Shown here in pieces: positions 41,617 through 50,528 of a stretch of 64,000 nucleotides of DNA (the stretch's first letter is position 1; each line of letters opens with the position of its first letter). The stretch comes from Priestia filamentosa (GTDB taxonomy: Bacteria; Bacillota; Bacilli; Bacillales; Bacillaceae_H), in assembly GCF_900177535.1 (NCBI RefSeq), contig NZ_FXAJ01000001.1:868001-932000 (forward strand), written 5' to 3'. Below the pieces are notes generated by a model. The model was not told where the DNA came from and did no database searches. It was given only the letters and a program-made list of their open reading frames with translations. The translations under genes were made by a program, and so were the position numbers.

Positions 41617-43193
41617 ATGAAGCAATTGTTGGAACAAAGTCAATGGTCGTTAGTCCACATTATTTAGCCTCTGGAGCAGGAGATAAGATTCTCCAGCGAG
41701 GCGGAAATGCCTTTGATGCGGCTGTTGCGGTGAGTGCTTGTTTAGCAGTTGTGTATCCTCATATGACTGGGCTTGGTGGTGATTCATTTTGGCTTATGCA
41801 ACAGAAAGAAGAGGGAAAAGTGCGCGTTTATAATGGAAGCGGAAGGTCAGGTCGTGAAGTGACAAGAGATAAATACCGGGGAGAAAAAGCAATTCCAACA
41901 AGAGGGATTAAAAGTGCGATTACCGTCCCAGGTATGGTTGACAGCTGGGATGCCGTTTTGAAAAAATACGGGACGATGTCACTAGCAGAAGTTTTGGAAC
42001 CAGCTATCAGCTATGCATTATTTGGCTTTCCTTTTTCCAAAGATCAGCATGAAAACACAATGAACAATTTAAAGTTATTCCTAGAACAGCCTGACACTGC
42101 TACTGTTTTCCTTCCAAATGGGCGTGTGCCACATGTAAATGAAAAATTCGTTCAAAAGAACCTTGCTTATACGTTAAAAGAGCTTGCTGAAAAAGGGCGG
42201 GACTTCTTTTATAGGGGAGAACTTGGAAAACGAATTGTGAGGAGTCTTCAAGAAAAGGGAAGTTTATTAGAGTTTGAAGATTTCGCTGAGCATCAAGGCG
42301 CATGGGTTGAACCACTTTCAACAACATATCGCGGCTATACGATGTACCAAGTGCCACCAAATTCGCAAGGGTTTGTTGGATTAATGACGTTAAATGTGCT
42401 AGAAAACTATGATTTACGGTCTATCCCGCACGGCTCCTATGAATATTACCATCTGTTAGTCGAAACATTAAAACGAACGTTCCAAGATCGAAATGAATTT
42501 TTGACAGATCCTCACTTCTCAGCCATTCCTCTTCAGAATTTGTTAAGTAAATCGTATGGAAAAGAAATAGCGAATGAGATTACTTTCGAAAAAACAAACG
42601 ATGTGACAACACAGCCAATTGGAAATGATACAGCTTATGCCGCAGTTGTTGATGAACAAGGAAATGCGGTGTCATTTATCCAAAGCCTCTATTTTGAATT
42701 TGGCTCAGGTGTAATCGCAGGAGATACCGGTATCCTTATGCAAAATCGAGGATCATTTTTCTCTCTTGATGAAAATCATGTGAATACACTAGAACCAAAG
42801 AAACGAACGTTCCACACCCTAATGCCCGCAATGGCTTGTAAAGACGGAAACCCTTCTATTTTATACGGCACACAAGGTGGAGAAGGGCAGCCACAAACCC
42901 AAACCGCCCTTATTACAAGAATGATTGATTACGGAATGAATCCCCAAGAAGCGATTAGCTCTCCACGCTTTTTATGGGGAAGAACATGGGGAGAGGAAAC
43001 ACAAGAGTTAAAAATCGAAGGACGCATTAGTGAGGAAGTGGAAAAATCGTTAGCTCGTGCTGGTCATCTTGTAAAAAGAGTGAGTGATTTAGACGGAGTG
43101 ATGGGGCATGCACACGCCATTGTTATTGATGATCAAGGGTTTTTACATGGTGGTGTAGATCCAAGGAGTGATGGAGGTGCGTTTGGGAGATAA
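41613..43193 (+). CDS. ywrD: Gamma-glutamyltransferase-like protein (YwrD type)
   Basis: 526 residues, Ntn-hydrolase fold. GGNAFDAAVAVSACLAVVYP and TGLGGDSFWLM are at the start of the large subunit. The processing/nucleophile Thr is in GNDTAYAAVVDEQGNAVSFI, followed by FGSGVIAGDTGILMQNRGSF. Typical GGT proteins have a signal peptide, but this one begins directly with NEAIVGTKSMVVSPHYLASG, so it is cytoplasmic like YwrD. It cleaves or transfers gamma-glutamyl groups. Coupled to the MFS gene by a 4-base overlap. Confidence 0.9.
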   Translation: MNEAIVGTKSMVVSPHYLASGAGDKILQRGGNAFDAAVAVSACLAVVYPHMTGLGGDSFWLMQQKEEGKVRVYNGSGRSGREVTRDKYRGEKAIPTRGIKSAITVPGMVDSWDAVLKKYGTMSLAEVLEPAISYALFGFPFSKDQHENTMNNLKLFLEQPDTATVFLPNGRVPHVNEKFVQKNLAYTLKELAEKGRDFFYRGELGKRIVRSLQEKGSLLEFEDFAEHQGAWVEPLSTTYRGYTMYQVPPNSQGFVGLMTLNVLENYDLRSIPHGSYEYYHLLVETLKRTFQDRNEFLTDPHFSAIPLQNLLSKSYGKEIANEITFEKTNDVTTQPIGNDTAYAAVVDEQGNAVSFIQSLYFEFGSGVIAGDTGILMQNRGSFFSLDENHVNTLEPKKRTFHTLMPAMACKDGNPSILYGTQGGEGQPQTQTALITRMIDYGMNPQEAISSPRFLWGRTWGEETQELKIEGRISEEVEKSLARAGHLVKRVSDLDGVMGHAHAIVIDDQGFLHGGVDPRSDGGAFGR

Positions 43194-43204
43194 AAGGACA
43201 AAAA

Positions 43205-43229
43205 GAGGTTGGATAATTATCCAACCTCC
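43205..43229. terminator. Terminator between converging ywrD-like and MerR genes
   Basis: Perfect 22-nt palindrome AGGTTGGATAATTATCCAACCT, followed by CCTTTATT. Confidence 0.8.
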
Positions 43230-43233
43230 TTTA

Positions 43234-43602
43234 TTATGGTTTCTCTAGTTCCTTATAATAAGCTATTTTCTTCTGAATTTCTTGAAGGTTTCCCTCTAGT
43301 TCTTTTATTTCCTGTTGCACATTACGGTAATGTTCTTCTAGTAATTTACGACGAGATGAAGCCGTTGAATTCCCTTGACTTCTAAGGTCTGAAAATTGTT
43401 TCATCTGAATCATTGGCATTCCTGTCTTACGTAAACGAAGTAAAAAAGCAATCCAAGAAAGGTCTCCTTCACAATACTGACGATAGCCGTTTTCATCTCG
43501 TTTGATATGTGAAAGCAAACCAATTTTTTCATAGTAGCGTAACGTATGAACAGAAACCCCTGTTATGTTAGCAACTTCTTTAATAGTTAATACATTTTCC
43601 AT
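43234..43602 (-). CDS. MerR-family regulator (AdhR-like)
   Basis: 122 residues. N-terminal winged helix (NVLTIKEVANITGVSVHTLR, YYEKIGLLSHIKRDENGYRQ) and a long coiled-coil dimer helix (LLEEHYRNVQQEIKELEGNL). No metal-binding Cys pair near the C-terminus, so it is not a metal sensor. It fits the AdhR/NmlR-type group that respond to aldehydes. The start at 43602 matches the family; earlier codons run through the divergent promoter. Its operator is at 43630-43660. Confidence 0.86.
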   Translation of the reverse strand: MENVLTIKEVANITGVSVHTLRYYEKIGLLSHIKRDENGYRQYCEGDLSWIAFLLRLRKTGMPMIQMKQFSDLRSQGNSTASSRRKLLEEHYRNVQQEIKELEGNLQEIQKKIAYYKELEKP

Positions 43603-43629
43603 AATATTCATTATAGCATAGAAAAAGCC

Positions 43630-43660
43630 TTGCTTTAGAGCGCGCTCTAACCGATAGGAT
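43630..43660 (+). promoter_or_regulatory. MerR-type promoter with palindromic operator
   Basis: TTGCTT (43630-43635) and TAGGAT (43655-43660) are separated by 19 bp, the overlong spacing that MerR regulators correct by twisting DNA. The spacer contains the perfect 16-bp palindrome TTAGAGCGCGCTCTAA (43635-43650). AdhR operators in B. subtilis have a similar TTAGAG...CTCTAA frame. It drives the gene at 43693. Confidence 0.85.
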
Positions 43661-43692
43661 GAAAATATCTTATTAAAGGAGGAAGCCATTTA

Positions 43693-44079
43693 ATGAATGA
43701 ACGTTATGAGCGTGGATGGGAAAGATTAATGAAAGTAGATGGAGAAGGAGGAAAAGGAGTGATAGAGTCTTTAAAGGAAGTTGCTCCTGATCTTGGTCAA
43801 TATGTTATTGAATTTGCATTTGGAGATATTTATTCACGGGGAGAGCTTGATTTAAAACAGAGACAACTTGTTACTCTTTCTGCACTTACAACTCAAGGAG
43901 GATGTGAACGGCAGCTTCGTATTCATATTAATGCATCTTTAAATGTAGGATTAACTCCTAGTGAGATTGTTGAAGCAATTATGCACTGTGTACCATATAC
44001 AGGCTTTCCAAGAGTATTGAACGCCATTTTTGTTGCAAAAGAAACCTTTATAGAAAGAGACATAAAAGTAAAGTTATAA
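43693..44079 (+). CDS. Carboxymuconolactone decarboxylase-family protein
   Basis: 128 residues, the AhpD-like all-helical fold. Landmarks: FAFGDIYSRGELDLKQRQLV, TLSALTTQGGCERQLRIHIN (single Cys followed by His) and EIVEAIMHCVPYTGFPRVLN. The family includes real decarboxylases and redox proteins. With an AdhR-like activator beside it, a role in handling reactive aldehydes or other electrophiles is likely, as suggested for B. subtilis YraC. AAAGGAGG precedes ATG 43693. Confidence 0.87.
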   Translation: MNERYERGWERLMKVDGEGGKGVIESLKEVAPDLGQYVIEFAFGDIYSRGELDLKQRQLVTLSALTTQGGCERQLRIHINASLNVGLTPSEIVEAIMHCVPYTGFPRVLNAIFVAKETFIERDIKVKL

Positions 44080-44084
44080 GTAAA

Positions 44085-44119
44085 AGACCGTTTAGCAGGG
44101 AATGACTGCTAAGCGGTCT
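44085..44119. terminator. Hairpin between converging genes
   Basis: AGACCGTTTAGCAG / CTGCTAAGCGGTCT, a 14-bp stem with one GU and a 7-nt loop. T-runs are weak on both sides. Confidence 0.7.
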
Positions 44120-44132
44120 ATATTGAAAGGGA

Positions 44133-45074
44133 TTAACTTTTAGCTTTCCCACTTTTACTTTCTTTCATACTTAACACAACTCCGAAAATAACGATAATGC
44201 CTCCAATAATTTGAGCTGTGCGAACCACTTCATGGAGCACAATGACAGAAAAGATAACTCCAAAAATCGGAACAAGATTCATAAGCGTTACAGCGGAACT
44301 TGAAGATAATTTTCGTAAACTATAATTATATAGAAGAAAAGCGACAACAGAACAAAATATTCCAAGATAAAGAAGCACTAAAAATGATTCCATCGTCGGC
44401 ATTTTCCAACTTGATTTTTCAATAAAAGCAACAGGAATAAAGGTAATCGCTCCTGCTAATGTTTGGTAAAAGGAAATCGTAATCATTGAATATTTTTTAA
44501 CGACTTTCCGTGTTGTAAAGTTATAAAAAGCAAATACGAAACCTGCTAAAACTAAAATCACGTTTCCAAGTAAGGCATGCCCGCTTTCCGCTACATGCGG
44601 ATTATAAGAAATTTGATAAACCCCAATAAGTGCAATTAGAATGCCTATCCCTTTAGCCCAGGAGATCTTAACTTTATAAAATATAAATTCAATAAGAGCG
44701 GTAATAGCTGGATAAGCGGCAATAATAATAGCAGCATTCGAGGCTGTTGTAAGTTCAACACCGATATTTTCCATTGAAAAGTAAAGCGTTGTTCCTAATA
44801 CACCGCTTAGTGACATTACGCCAATGTCTTTAAGTGATGGAATTGTTTTGTCTTTTTTTAGGAGCATGATGATTCCTAAAATGATGGCTGCTACCATAAA
44901 ACGTGCTGCACCAAGTGTAAGTGGAGAAAATGATGCATAAGCTATTTTTGTACCTACAAACGACGTACTCCAAAAGAGAACAGCAATAAGTGTAGCCATT
45001 ATGTATAATGTAAGGCCTTTTTTCACTTTTTTTGCTTTCACTTTTGGTTCATACTGATTCAAAACCGTATCCAT
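44133..45074 (-). CDS. EamA-family drug/metabolite transporter
   Basis: 313 residues, ten membrane helices in two EamA repeats. The repeat starts are LIAVLFWSTSFVGTKIAYAS and NVILVLAGFVFAFYNFTTRK. A basic N-terminus (KVKAKKVKKG) lies inside the cell. Substrate unknown. GGAGGGG precedes ATG 45074. Upstream on this strand is TTGACA with a poor -10 (TAAGTT) 17 bp on, in the space shared with the divergent TrmB gene, which may control it. Confidence 0.87.
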   Translation of the reverse strand: MDTVLNQYEPKVKAKKVKKGLTLYIMATLIAVLFWSTSFVGTKIAYASFSPLTLGAARFMVAAIILGIIMLLKKDKTIPSLKDIGVMSLSGVLGTTLYFSMENIGVELTTASNAAIIIAAYPAITALIEFIFYKVKISWAKGIGILIALIGVYQISYNPHVAESGHALLGNVILVLAGFVFAFYNFTTRKVVKKYSMITISFYQTLAGAITFIPVAFIEKSSWKMPTMESFLVLLYLGIFCSVVAFLLYNYSLRKLSSSSAVTLMNLVPIFGVIFSVIVLHEVVRTAQIIGGIIVIFGVVLSMKESKSGKAKS

Positions 45075-45211
45075 TCTACCCCTCCATTGAATCTAAAAGT
45101 AGTTGCTACGAATGTAGCGACTATATATAACTTATAATTATCGCCATTATCTGTCAAGGGCAATAATGATATAATAGCTCTAATAGTGCTCGGATAATGA
45201 AGGAGGAAAAC

Positions 45212-46054
45212 ATGAAAGTAGACATTATTAAAATTTTGCAAGATCTGAACTTTACGGAGTATGAAGCAAAAGCATATATAACGTTGTTAGAAAAATCACC
45301 ATTGTCAGGGTACGCGATTTCTCTCAACTCAGGGGTGCCTCGCTCTAAAATTTATGAAGTACTTGGTGGTCTTGTTGACAGAGGAGAAGTCATGATAAGT
45401 CATGAAAATCCGGCTCTTTACACTCCGCTTCCTCCACATGAGCTCATTAACTTGAAAAAACGAAGGGCAGAAACCTCGTTTGAAGTAGCGGAAGAGGCGC
45501 TTGAGCATTATTCTTATGTTTCATTAAATCGAGAAAACATTTGGAACATTACAGGGCATGAAGCCATTATTAATCGTGCCAAAGAAGCGATCAAAGAAGC
45601 AAAAGGACGAATTCTCCTCGAAATCTGGATGGAAGATGCAGAAGAAATACGCAAAGAACTCGAAGAAGCGGCTGGGCGTGGTGTGCAAATCTTAATTGTT
45701 TCTTACGGCACACTTGGTTTTGATTTCGCGGAAGTATATGAACATGATGCGAGTGATGAAATTACCGAAGAATATGGAGGACGCTGGATTGTTTTAAGCG
45801 TTGATGATCAGGAAGTTGTAGCAGGCATTCTCTCACTTGGTGACGACAGCCGTGCTGCATGGACAATGCATCCAGGTCTTGTGATGCCGATTACAGAAGT
45901 GATTGTACATGACTTGTATATATACGAGATGATGAAAGAACATCGCGACACATTGGAAAGAAGTTTCGGCCCGAATCTGATTGAGCTTAGAAATCGCTTT
46001 AAGTTTGGCTCGTCTGGGTATAGCGTTGCAGCGAGGTTGGGATTGATTGAATAA
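45212..46054 (+). CDS. TrmB-family transcriptional regulator
   Basis: 280 residues. N-terminal winged helix (IIKILQDLNFTEYEAKAYIT, GYAISLNSGVPRSKIYEVLG) followed by a coiled linker and a phospholipase-D-like effector domain (WNITGHEAIINRAKEAIKEA, GRILLEIWMEDAEEIRKELE). In TrmB proteins the second half senses sugars. The gene is divergent from the EamA transporter, its probable target. ATG 45212 has AAGGAGG; the earlier in-frame Met at 45197 overlaps that site. A strong terminator follows. Confidence 0.87.
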   Translation: MKVDIIKILQDLNFTEYEAKAYITLLEKSPLSGYAISLNSGVPRSKIYEVLGGLVDRGEVMISHENPALYTPLPPHELINLKKRRAETSFEVAEEALEHYSYVSLNRENIWNITGHEAIINRAKEAIKEAKGRILLEIWMEDAEEIRKELEEAAGRGVQILIVSYGTLGFDFAEVYEHDASDEITEEYGGRWIVLSVDDQEVVAGILSLGDDSRAAWTMHPGLVMPITEVIVHDLYIYEMMKEHRDTLERSFGPNLIELRNRFKFGSSGYSVAARLGLIE

Positions 46055-46096
46055 AGAAGGAGCTTCCGTTAGTTAGCGGAAGCTCCTTCTTTTATA
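46053..46096 (+). terminator. Terminator of TrmB gene
   Basis: AAAGAAGGAGCTTCCG / CGGAAGCTCCTTCTTT is a perfect 16-bp stem with an 8-nt loop, beginning in the stop codon. Confidence 0.93.
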
Positions 46097-46326
46097 TAAA
46101 TAATGAAGAACGAGAAACAGGTCCAGAAGTTAACTCCTAGGATGAAGTCATGAATAGGAGGGGAGCGATTTTGTTAGCTATTATTCCTCCCCCATCACTT
46201 CACCAAGCACAATCACAAGCAAGACTAACAAAATGCGAATGAGTTTGTCTTTGCCTACTATTTTTAATAAAAGAGCTAAAACAATTCTGATAAGCGATCA
46301 ACAATTCTAAATAGTTCACATATACG

Positions 46327-46629
46327 ATGAAATCCATTCCTTTAAATGGAGAACTTTATTATTTTGAAGTCACGCATTTCGAAGATAAAAGTGAGCAAGA
46401 TGAAGAAGGTTCCTATGAATATTATTATTCTGGAAAGGACATTAGCTTTGATTCAAAAACAATGTCCATTAACGGCCGGATATATGATGATGAAAAAGAG
46501 ATTGGTCATCTCTCTAAAAGACCAAACTTTGCATTGGGAGAAGATGTTAAAATTTTAAAAGCATACTTACATAAGGAATATAATGTGAAACGATTTAAAT
46601 CAAGTAATGAGGAGTTGTCCTCTACATAA
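46327..46629 (+). CDS. Small hydrophilic protein of unknown function
   Basis: 100 residues, no membrane segment. Rich in Tyr, Asp and Glu: VTHFEDKSEQDEEGSYEYYY, then DISFDSKTMSINGRIYDDEK and a basic end. No obvious ribosome site before ATG 46327 (ATTCACATATACG), so the gene call is moderate. No family recognised. Confidence 0.5.
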   Translation: MKSIPLNGELYYFEVTHFEDKSEQDEEGSYEYYYSGKDISFDSKTMSINGRIYDDEKEIGHLSKRPNFALGEDVKILKAYLHKEYNVKRFKSSNEELSST

Positions 46630-46829
46630 GGGAATTAGTGCTTTACTTCTCTATACATGTAGGTATTCAGTTATCATATTTATGAAAAAGAATATTTTGT
46701 ACGTGAAGGAAAAAATTATAAAATAATTGGTTCTTTTCTTACCAAGAAAAGGATATTTCTCTGTATAATATATCTTAGAGACGTGTTCATAGTCTTAAAC
46801 AATAAGATGATAGAAACGGGGAGATAAGG

Positions 46830-47327
46830 ATGACAATATCAAAACAAGTAATCACAAAACCTTTACATGGAACAGCAAATGATCAAAATACATACCATTT
46901 TATGCAAGAGAAAACAACAATCCTTGTATCTGGTGACCAAACAAATGGTGCATACTGTGTAGTGAAAGTACAAGAACCTCCGAAAATGGGACCGCCGCCA
47001 CATATCCATGCGAATGAAGATGAACAATTCCACATTATTAAAGGAAGCTTCACTTTCTTTGTTGGAGAAGATGTCATTGAAGCAAAAGCAGGAGACTATG
47101 TGCATGCTCCAAGAGGGATTAGACATTACTTCGTTGCAGGAGATGAAGTGTCTGAAATGTTTGTAACCGCATCACCTGCTGGCTTCGATAGCTTTATTAA
47201 AGAACTAGGAAAGCCTGTTAATGAAGATGAAGGATTACCAAAAGCTGAGCCACCAACTCCAGAGCAAATGAAACAATTAGTGGAGGTCGCGGAGAAATTT
47301 GGAATGAATTTTACAGACCTAAAGTAA
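46830..47327 (+). CDS. Cupin-domain protein (quercetin-dioxygenase-like)
   Basis: 165 residues, single cupin barrel. Metal motif 1 is PPPHIHANEDEQFHIIKGSF (His-x-His, Glu), and motif 2 is DYVHAPRGIRHYFVAGDE (Pro, Gly, His). Such one-domain cupins often have no known substrate. Monocistronic, with AACGGGGAGA before ATG 46830 and a terminator after. Confidence 0.87.
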   Translation: MTISKQVITKPLHGTANDQNTYHFMQEKTTILVSGDQTNGAYCVVKVQEPPKMGPPPHIHANEDEQFHIIKGSFTFFVGEDVIEAKAGDYVHAPRGIRHYFVAGDEVSEMFVTASPAGFDSFIKELGKPVNEDEGLPKAEPPTPEQMKQLVEVAEKFGMNFTDLK

Positions 47328-47340
47328 GTGTATAAAAGGG

Positions 47341-47372
47341 AAAAACTTAGAATTTACTTCTAAGTTTTTTTA
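47341..47372 (+). terminator. Terminator of cupin gene
   Basis: AAAAACTTAGAA / TTCTAAGTTTTT stem with a 5-nt loop and T-rich tail. Confidence 0.88.
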
Positions 47373-47521
47373 TTTTTAATAGGGAATGATGAAATCTTTC
47401 ACTTAATATAATTAAAAATGATCTTTGTAAGTAATTTAAAAATATAATATGGTAAAATATGAAACAGATGGAATAAAAAAACGTCATTTCTTAGGAAGAC
47501 TTTTCAGAGGAGTAATCATTA

Positions 47522-47800
47522 ATGAGAAAAATGTTAAATCCCATTTCAATTTTACTTTTTATCATTCATTTTTTTATTTTATACTTGTGGCTTTTTGAAT
47601 GGGAAAAGCTATATACGGCTCCTTGGTTATGGGGATGGGGAATTTCAACTTTAGGAGGAGGAGTGATTTATTTTACTCACTATAAGAAGTCGACAGATCA
47701 TATCGTGTACAAAAAGCTGCTTCTTTCTTCAACTTTTACAATGGTTGCGATTGCGGTATTAAGCTTTTTAGTTGATAGTACAGTGGACTCCATGCCATAG
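47522..47800 (+). CDS. Three-helix small membrane protein
   Basis: 92 residues: ISILLFIIHFFILYLWLFEW, APWLWGWGISTLGGGVIYFT and LLLSSTFTMVAIAVLSFLVD are membrane helices. No family recognised. AGAGGAG lies upstream of ATG 47522. It is followed at 27 bases by another small gene, so they likely form one unit. Confidence 0.65.
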   Translation: MRKMLNPISILLFIIHFFILYLWLFEWEKLYTAPWLWGWGISTLGGGVIYFTHYKKSTDHIVYKKLLLSSTFTMVAIAVLSFLVDSTVDSMP

Positions 47801-47827
47801 ATAAAAAAGATACATAGGAGCAATACA

Positions 47828-48229
47828 GTGAAGAAATATATTTTCCTTTTTATGTTTTGTCTACTAGTTGGACAAATGCTAGGCTACAAAGATATTCGTC
47901 ATAAAGAATTGGAACGTTCTCTACATACGGCATTGCAGGGTGATGTTCATAATGTCAACATAGCGTCTTTAACAGATTTTCAGTGGGATAAAGCGTATGT
48001 TTTTCCCCCATATACAACTCTTGAGGTGATGAGGGACGATCTCGGGGTTCAAAGCTATAAGGATTGGAGCGGCTTAGGTTTTCGAGATGATATTAATTTG
48101 CTTGTATTTTTACATGGAGATCAAATTGTTCATTATGCTGAAATGAATATAAAAGATGGACACTTTGTTCAAAATGAGGAACTTTCCTTTACGCCCTCAC
48201 ACGCCACCCTGACTGTTCGAAAATTTTAG
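47828..48229 (+). CDS. Small exported protein of unknown function
   Basis: 133 residues. KKYIFLFMFCLLVGQMLGYK is a signal peptide or anchor, possibly a lipoprotein-free secretory leader since no lipobox is visible. The rest is a soluble alpha/beta domain (DVHNVNIASLTDFQWDKAYV, FPPYTTLEVMRDDLGVQSYK). Start is GTG 47828 after AGGAG. Similar small exported proteins with a 'W-D-K-A-Y-V-F-P-P-Y' segment are common in Bacillus, but have no known role. Confidence 0.65.
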   Translation: MKKYIFLFMFCLLVGQMLGYKDIRHKELERSLHTALQGDVHNVNIASLTDFQWDKAYVFPPYTTLEVMRDDLGVQSYKDWSGLGFRDDINLLVFLHGDQIVHYAEMNIKDGHFVQNEELSFTPSHATLTVRKF

Positions 48230-48240
48230 ACTATATTAAG

Positions 48241-48281
48241 AAACATCTAACCTAATTAAAAAAGGCTAGATGTTTTATTTT
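48241..48281 (+). terminator. Terminator before lmrA
   Basis: AAACATCTA-CC / GG-TAGATGTTT stem with one mismatch, followed by TATTTTT. Confidence 0.78.
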
Positions 48282-48365
48282 TGCAAAATATAGTGGTATC
48301 TTTTGCAAGAAAATTCTTATATTAAAAGGTAGGGAAAAACGTTTACGAATTTTTTCACAAAGTTG

Positions 48366-48394
48366 TTGACAGTCCAATCTAAAACCACTATTAT
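48366..48394 (+). promoter_or_regulatory. lmrA promoter
   Basis: TTGACA (48366-48371), a 17-bp spacer and TATTAT (48389-48394), close to the SigA consensus. Confidence 0.85.
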
Positions 48395-48397
48395 TAT

Positions 48398-48417
48398 ATA
48401 GACCAATTGTTATAATT
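48398..48417 (+). promoter_or_regulatory. LmrA/YxaF-type operator
   Basis: ATAGACCAATTGTTATAATT directly follows the -10 box. It keeps the ATAGACC start and TAT centre of the LmrA/YxaF box as I recall it from B. subtilis, so repressor binding here would block the promoter. Match outside these parts is partial. Confidence 0.65.
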
Positions 48418-48439
48418 GGAGAAGGAAGGGTAGGATTGG

Positions 48440-49006
48440 ATGAAGAAAGGGAACACAAGAGACGTCATCTTACATACGGCGTCTGAACTGTTTCAGCGTC
48501 AAGGTTATCATGGCACTGGACTAAACCAAATTATCGAGAAAAGCGGAGCACCAAAAGGATCACTTTATTATCACTTTCCAAATGGGAAAGAAGAAATTGC
48601 TATCGAAGCGATTAAATTAATGGGGCAACATATATTAGAGAGCGCCCGAGAAGATTTAAGCGAGAAAGACACAGCAATAGAAGCTTTTCAACATCATGTA
48701 GCAAAAATTGCCGATGTTTTTGACGGAAAAGCTTGTGTAGATGGACTGCAAATTGGTTTGATTGCTTCTGAAATGGCATCATCTCACGAGTCCATTCGTC
48801 TTGTTTGCAAATCTGCTTATGAAGACTGGCAAGCACTTTATACAGAATGTTTACAGCGATTTGATTTTGAAACAGAGCGAGCAAAAGAGCTTGCTGTTGT
48901 CATCAATTCGCTGCTTGAAGGTGCGTCTATTTTGTCACAAACAAATGAGAGCGGTTGGCCGCTTCGAGCTGTCGCAAAACAGCTGCCAGCTTTGCTTGTT
49001 CATTAA
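48440..49006 (+). CDS. lmrA: TetR-family repressor (LmrA/YxaF type)
   Basis: 188 residues. Helix-turn-helix in VILHTASELFQRQGYHGTGL, NQIIEKSGAPKGSLYYHFPN (the GAPKGSLYYHFPNGKEE block is typical of LmrA/YxaF). The C-terminal ligand domain follows the same family (CVDGLQIGLIASEMASSHES). In B. subtilis LmrA represses lmrAB and is released by flavonoids. ATG 48440 follows GAAGG. lmrB starts 43 bases later. Confidence 0.9.
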   Translation: MKKGNTRDVILHTASELFQRQGYHGTGLNQIIEKSGAPKGSLYYHFPNGKEEIAIEAIKLMGQHILESAREDLSEKDTAIEAFQHHVAKIADVFDGKACVDGLQIGLIASEMASSHESIRLVCKSAYEDWQALYTECLQRFDFETERAKELAVVINSLLEGASILSQTNESGWPLRAVAKQLPALLVH

Positions 49007-49049
49007 CATATAAAAGAATTATGTAAGAGAGAGGGGAAAACAGATTAAT

Positions 49050-50495
49050 ATGAGTAATCAACAAAATGCAGCAGCGAATTCTAACATCAAAGCGCTGCCG
49101 ATTATTACATCATTTCTTATTGCTGGATTTATCGGCTTGTTTAGTGAAACAGCCTTGAATATGGCCCTAAAAGATTTAATTACAGGGTTTGGAATTCATG
49201 AAACAACAGCACAGTGGCTTACAACAGGCTACTTATTAACATTAGGGGTCCTTGTCCCAATTTCAGGCTTAATTTTGCAGTGGTTTACAACAAGACAGCT
49301 TTTTATAACATCGCTAGTGTTCTCTATTATTGGGACATTTATTGCAGCAATTGCTCCAACGTTCAGCGTTTTAATGATTGCCCGTGTTGTGCAAGCCGTT
49401 GGAACAGCTTTGCTTTTACCACTTATGTTTAATACGATTCTGGTGATTATTCCACCACACAAACGTGGAAGATCAATGGGGATTATCGGGCTTGTGATTA
49501 TGTTCGCGCCAGCTGTTGGGCCAACTGTTTCAGGCTTAATTTTAAAAAGTTTAACATGGCACTGGATTTTCTGGATTTCACTACCGTTACTAATTGTAGC
49601 ATTAGTGTTTGGTGCTTTCTTTATGCAAAATGTTACAAAACCAACAAAGCCAAAAATCGATATTTTCTCAATCGTTCTTTCAACAATTGGGTTTGGTGGA
49701 ATCGTATATGGGTTCAGTAGCGCTGGTGAAGGCGGCGGCTGGGGAAGCTCAAACGTTATTTTTGCCATTGCAATTGGAGTTGTTGCGTTAGTTGCCTTCT
49801 CTATTCGTCAGGTGAAGATGGATAAACCAATGTTAAACTTAAACGCTTTTAAATATCCAATGTTCGTAATCGGACTTCTCTTAATTTTAGTTTGTATGAT
49901 GGTTATGCTTTCAGCGATGATGATTCTACCATTGTACTTACAAACATCATTAGCATTATCAACATTTGCCGCTGGTCTTATGCTTCTTCCAGGAGGAATT
50001 ATTAACGGAATTCTTTCCCCTGTTATGGGTGGATTGTTCGACCGTTTTGGTCCTAAATGGCTCGTTATTCCTGGTCTTGTTATTGTGGCAGGAACAATGT
50101 ATGGTTTCTCAACAGTAACGCTTGAAACATCAACAGGCTTTATTGTTGGTTTACACATCGCGCTTATGATTGGTATTTCAATGATTATGATGCCTGCTCA
50201 AACAAACGGGCTTAATCAGCTTCCGCCTGAGCTATATCCAGATGGAACAGCTATTATGAACACATTACAACAAGTAGCAGGAGCGATTGGTACAGCAATA
50301 GGAATTTCAATCCTTTCTTCAGGATCAAGAAGCTTCCTTGAAACAGTATCTGATCAAAAAGACCCGCTCAATCAACTGCTTGCGTTTACAAACGGTGTTC
50401 AACATGCCTTTATCTTTGCGATTATCGTTGCTGTTATTGGTTTAGTTATCTCGTTCTTTATTAAGCGAGTAAACGTTGAACAGCGCGCACATTAA
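49050..50495 (+). CDS. lmrB: DHA2-family multidrug exporter (LmrB type)
   Basis: 481 residues, 14 membrane helices. Start region ITSFLIAGFIGLFSETALNM, loop 2-3 GLILQWFTTRQLFITSLVFS and motif C near GIIGLVIMFAPAVGPTVSGL. LmrB expels lincomycin and puromycin in B. subtilis. Forms an operon with the repressor upstream; a terminator follows the stop. Confidence 0.92.
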   Translation: MSNQQNAAANSNIKALPIITSFLIAGFIGLFSETALNMALKDLITGFGIHETTAQWLTTGYLLTLGVLVPISGLILQWFTTRQLFITSLVFSIIGTFIAAIAPTFSVLMIARVVQAVGTALLLPLMFNTILVIIPPHKRGRSMGIIGLVIMFAPAVGPTVSGLILKSLTWHWIFWISLPLLIVALVFGAFFMQNVTKPTKPKIDIFSIVLSTIGFGGIVYGFSSAGEGGGWGSSNVIFAIAIGVVALVAFSIRQVKMDKPMLNLNAFKYPMFVIGLLLILVCMMVMLSAMMILPLYLQTSLALSTFAAGLMLLPGGIINGILSPVMGGLFDRFGPKWLVIPGLVIVAGTMYGFSTVTLETSTGFIVGLHIALMIGISMIMMPAQTNGLNQLPPELYPDGTAIMNTLQQVAGAIGTAIGISILSSGSRSFLETVSDQKDPLNQLLAFTNGVQHAFIFAIIVAVIGLVISFFIKRVNVEQRAH

Positions 50496-50496
50496 T

Positions 50497-50528
50497 AAAA
50501 AGCCGATGCTTATGCATCGGCTTTTTTT
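50497..50528 (+). terminator. Terminator of lmrAB
   Basis: AAAAAGCCGATGC / GCATCGGCTTTTT with a TTAT loop and T-run. Confidence 0.93.

Noticed and set aside
46150-46320. Minus-strand hydrophobic frame ending LVLLVIVLGEVMGEE
   Set aside because: It resembles a membrane helix, but there is no ATG, GTG or TTG with a ribosome site at its head.
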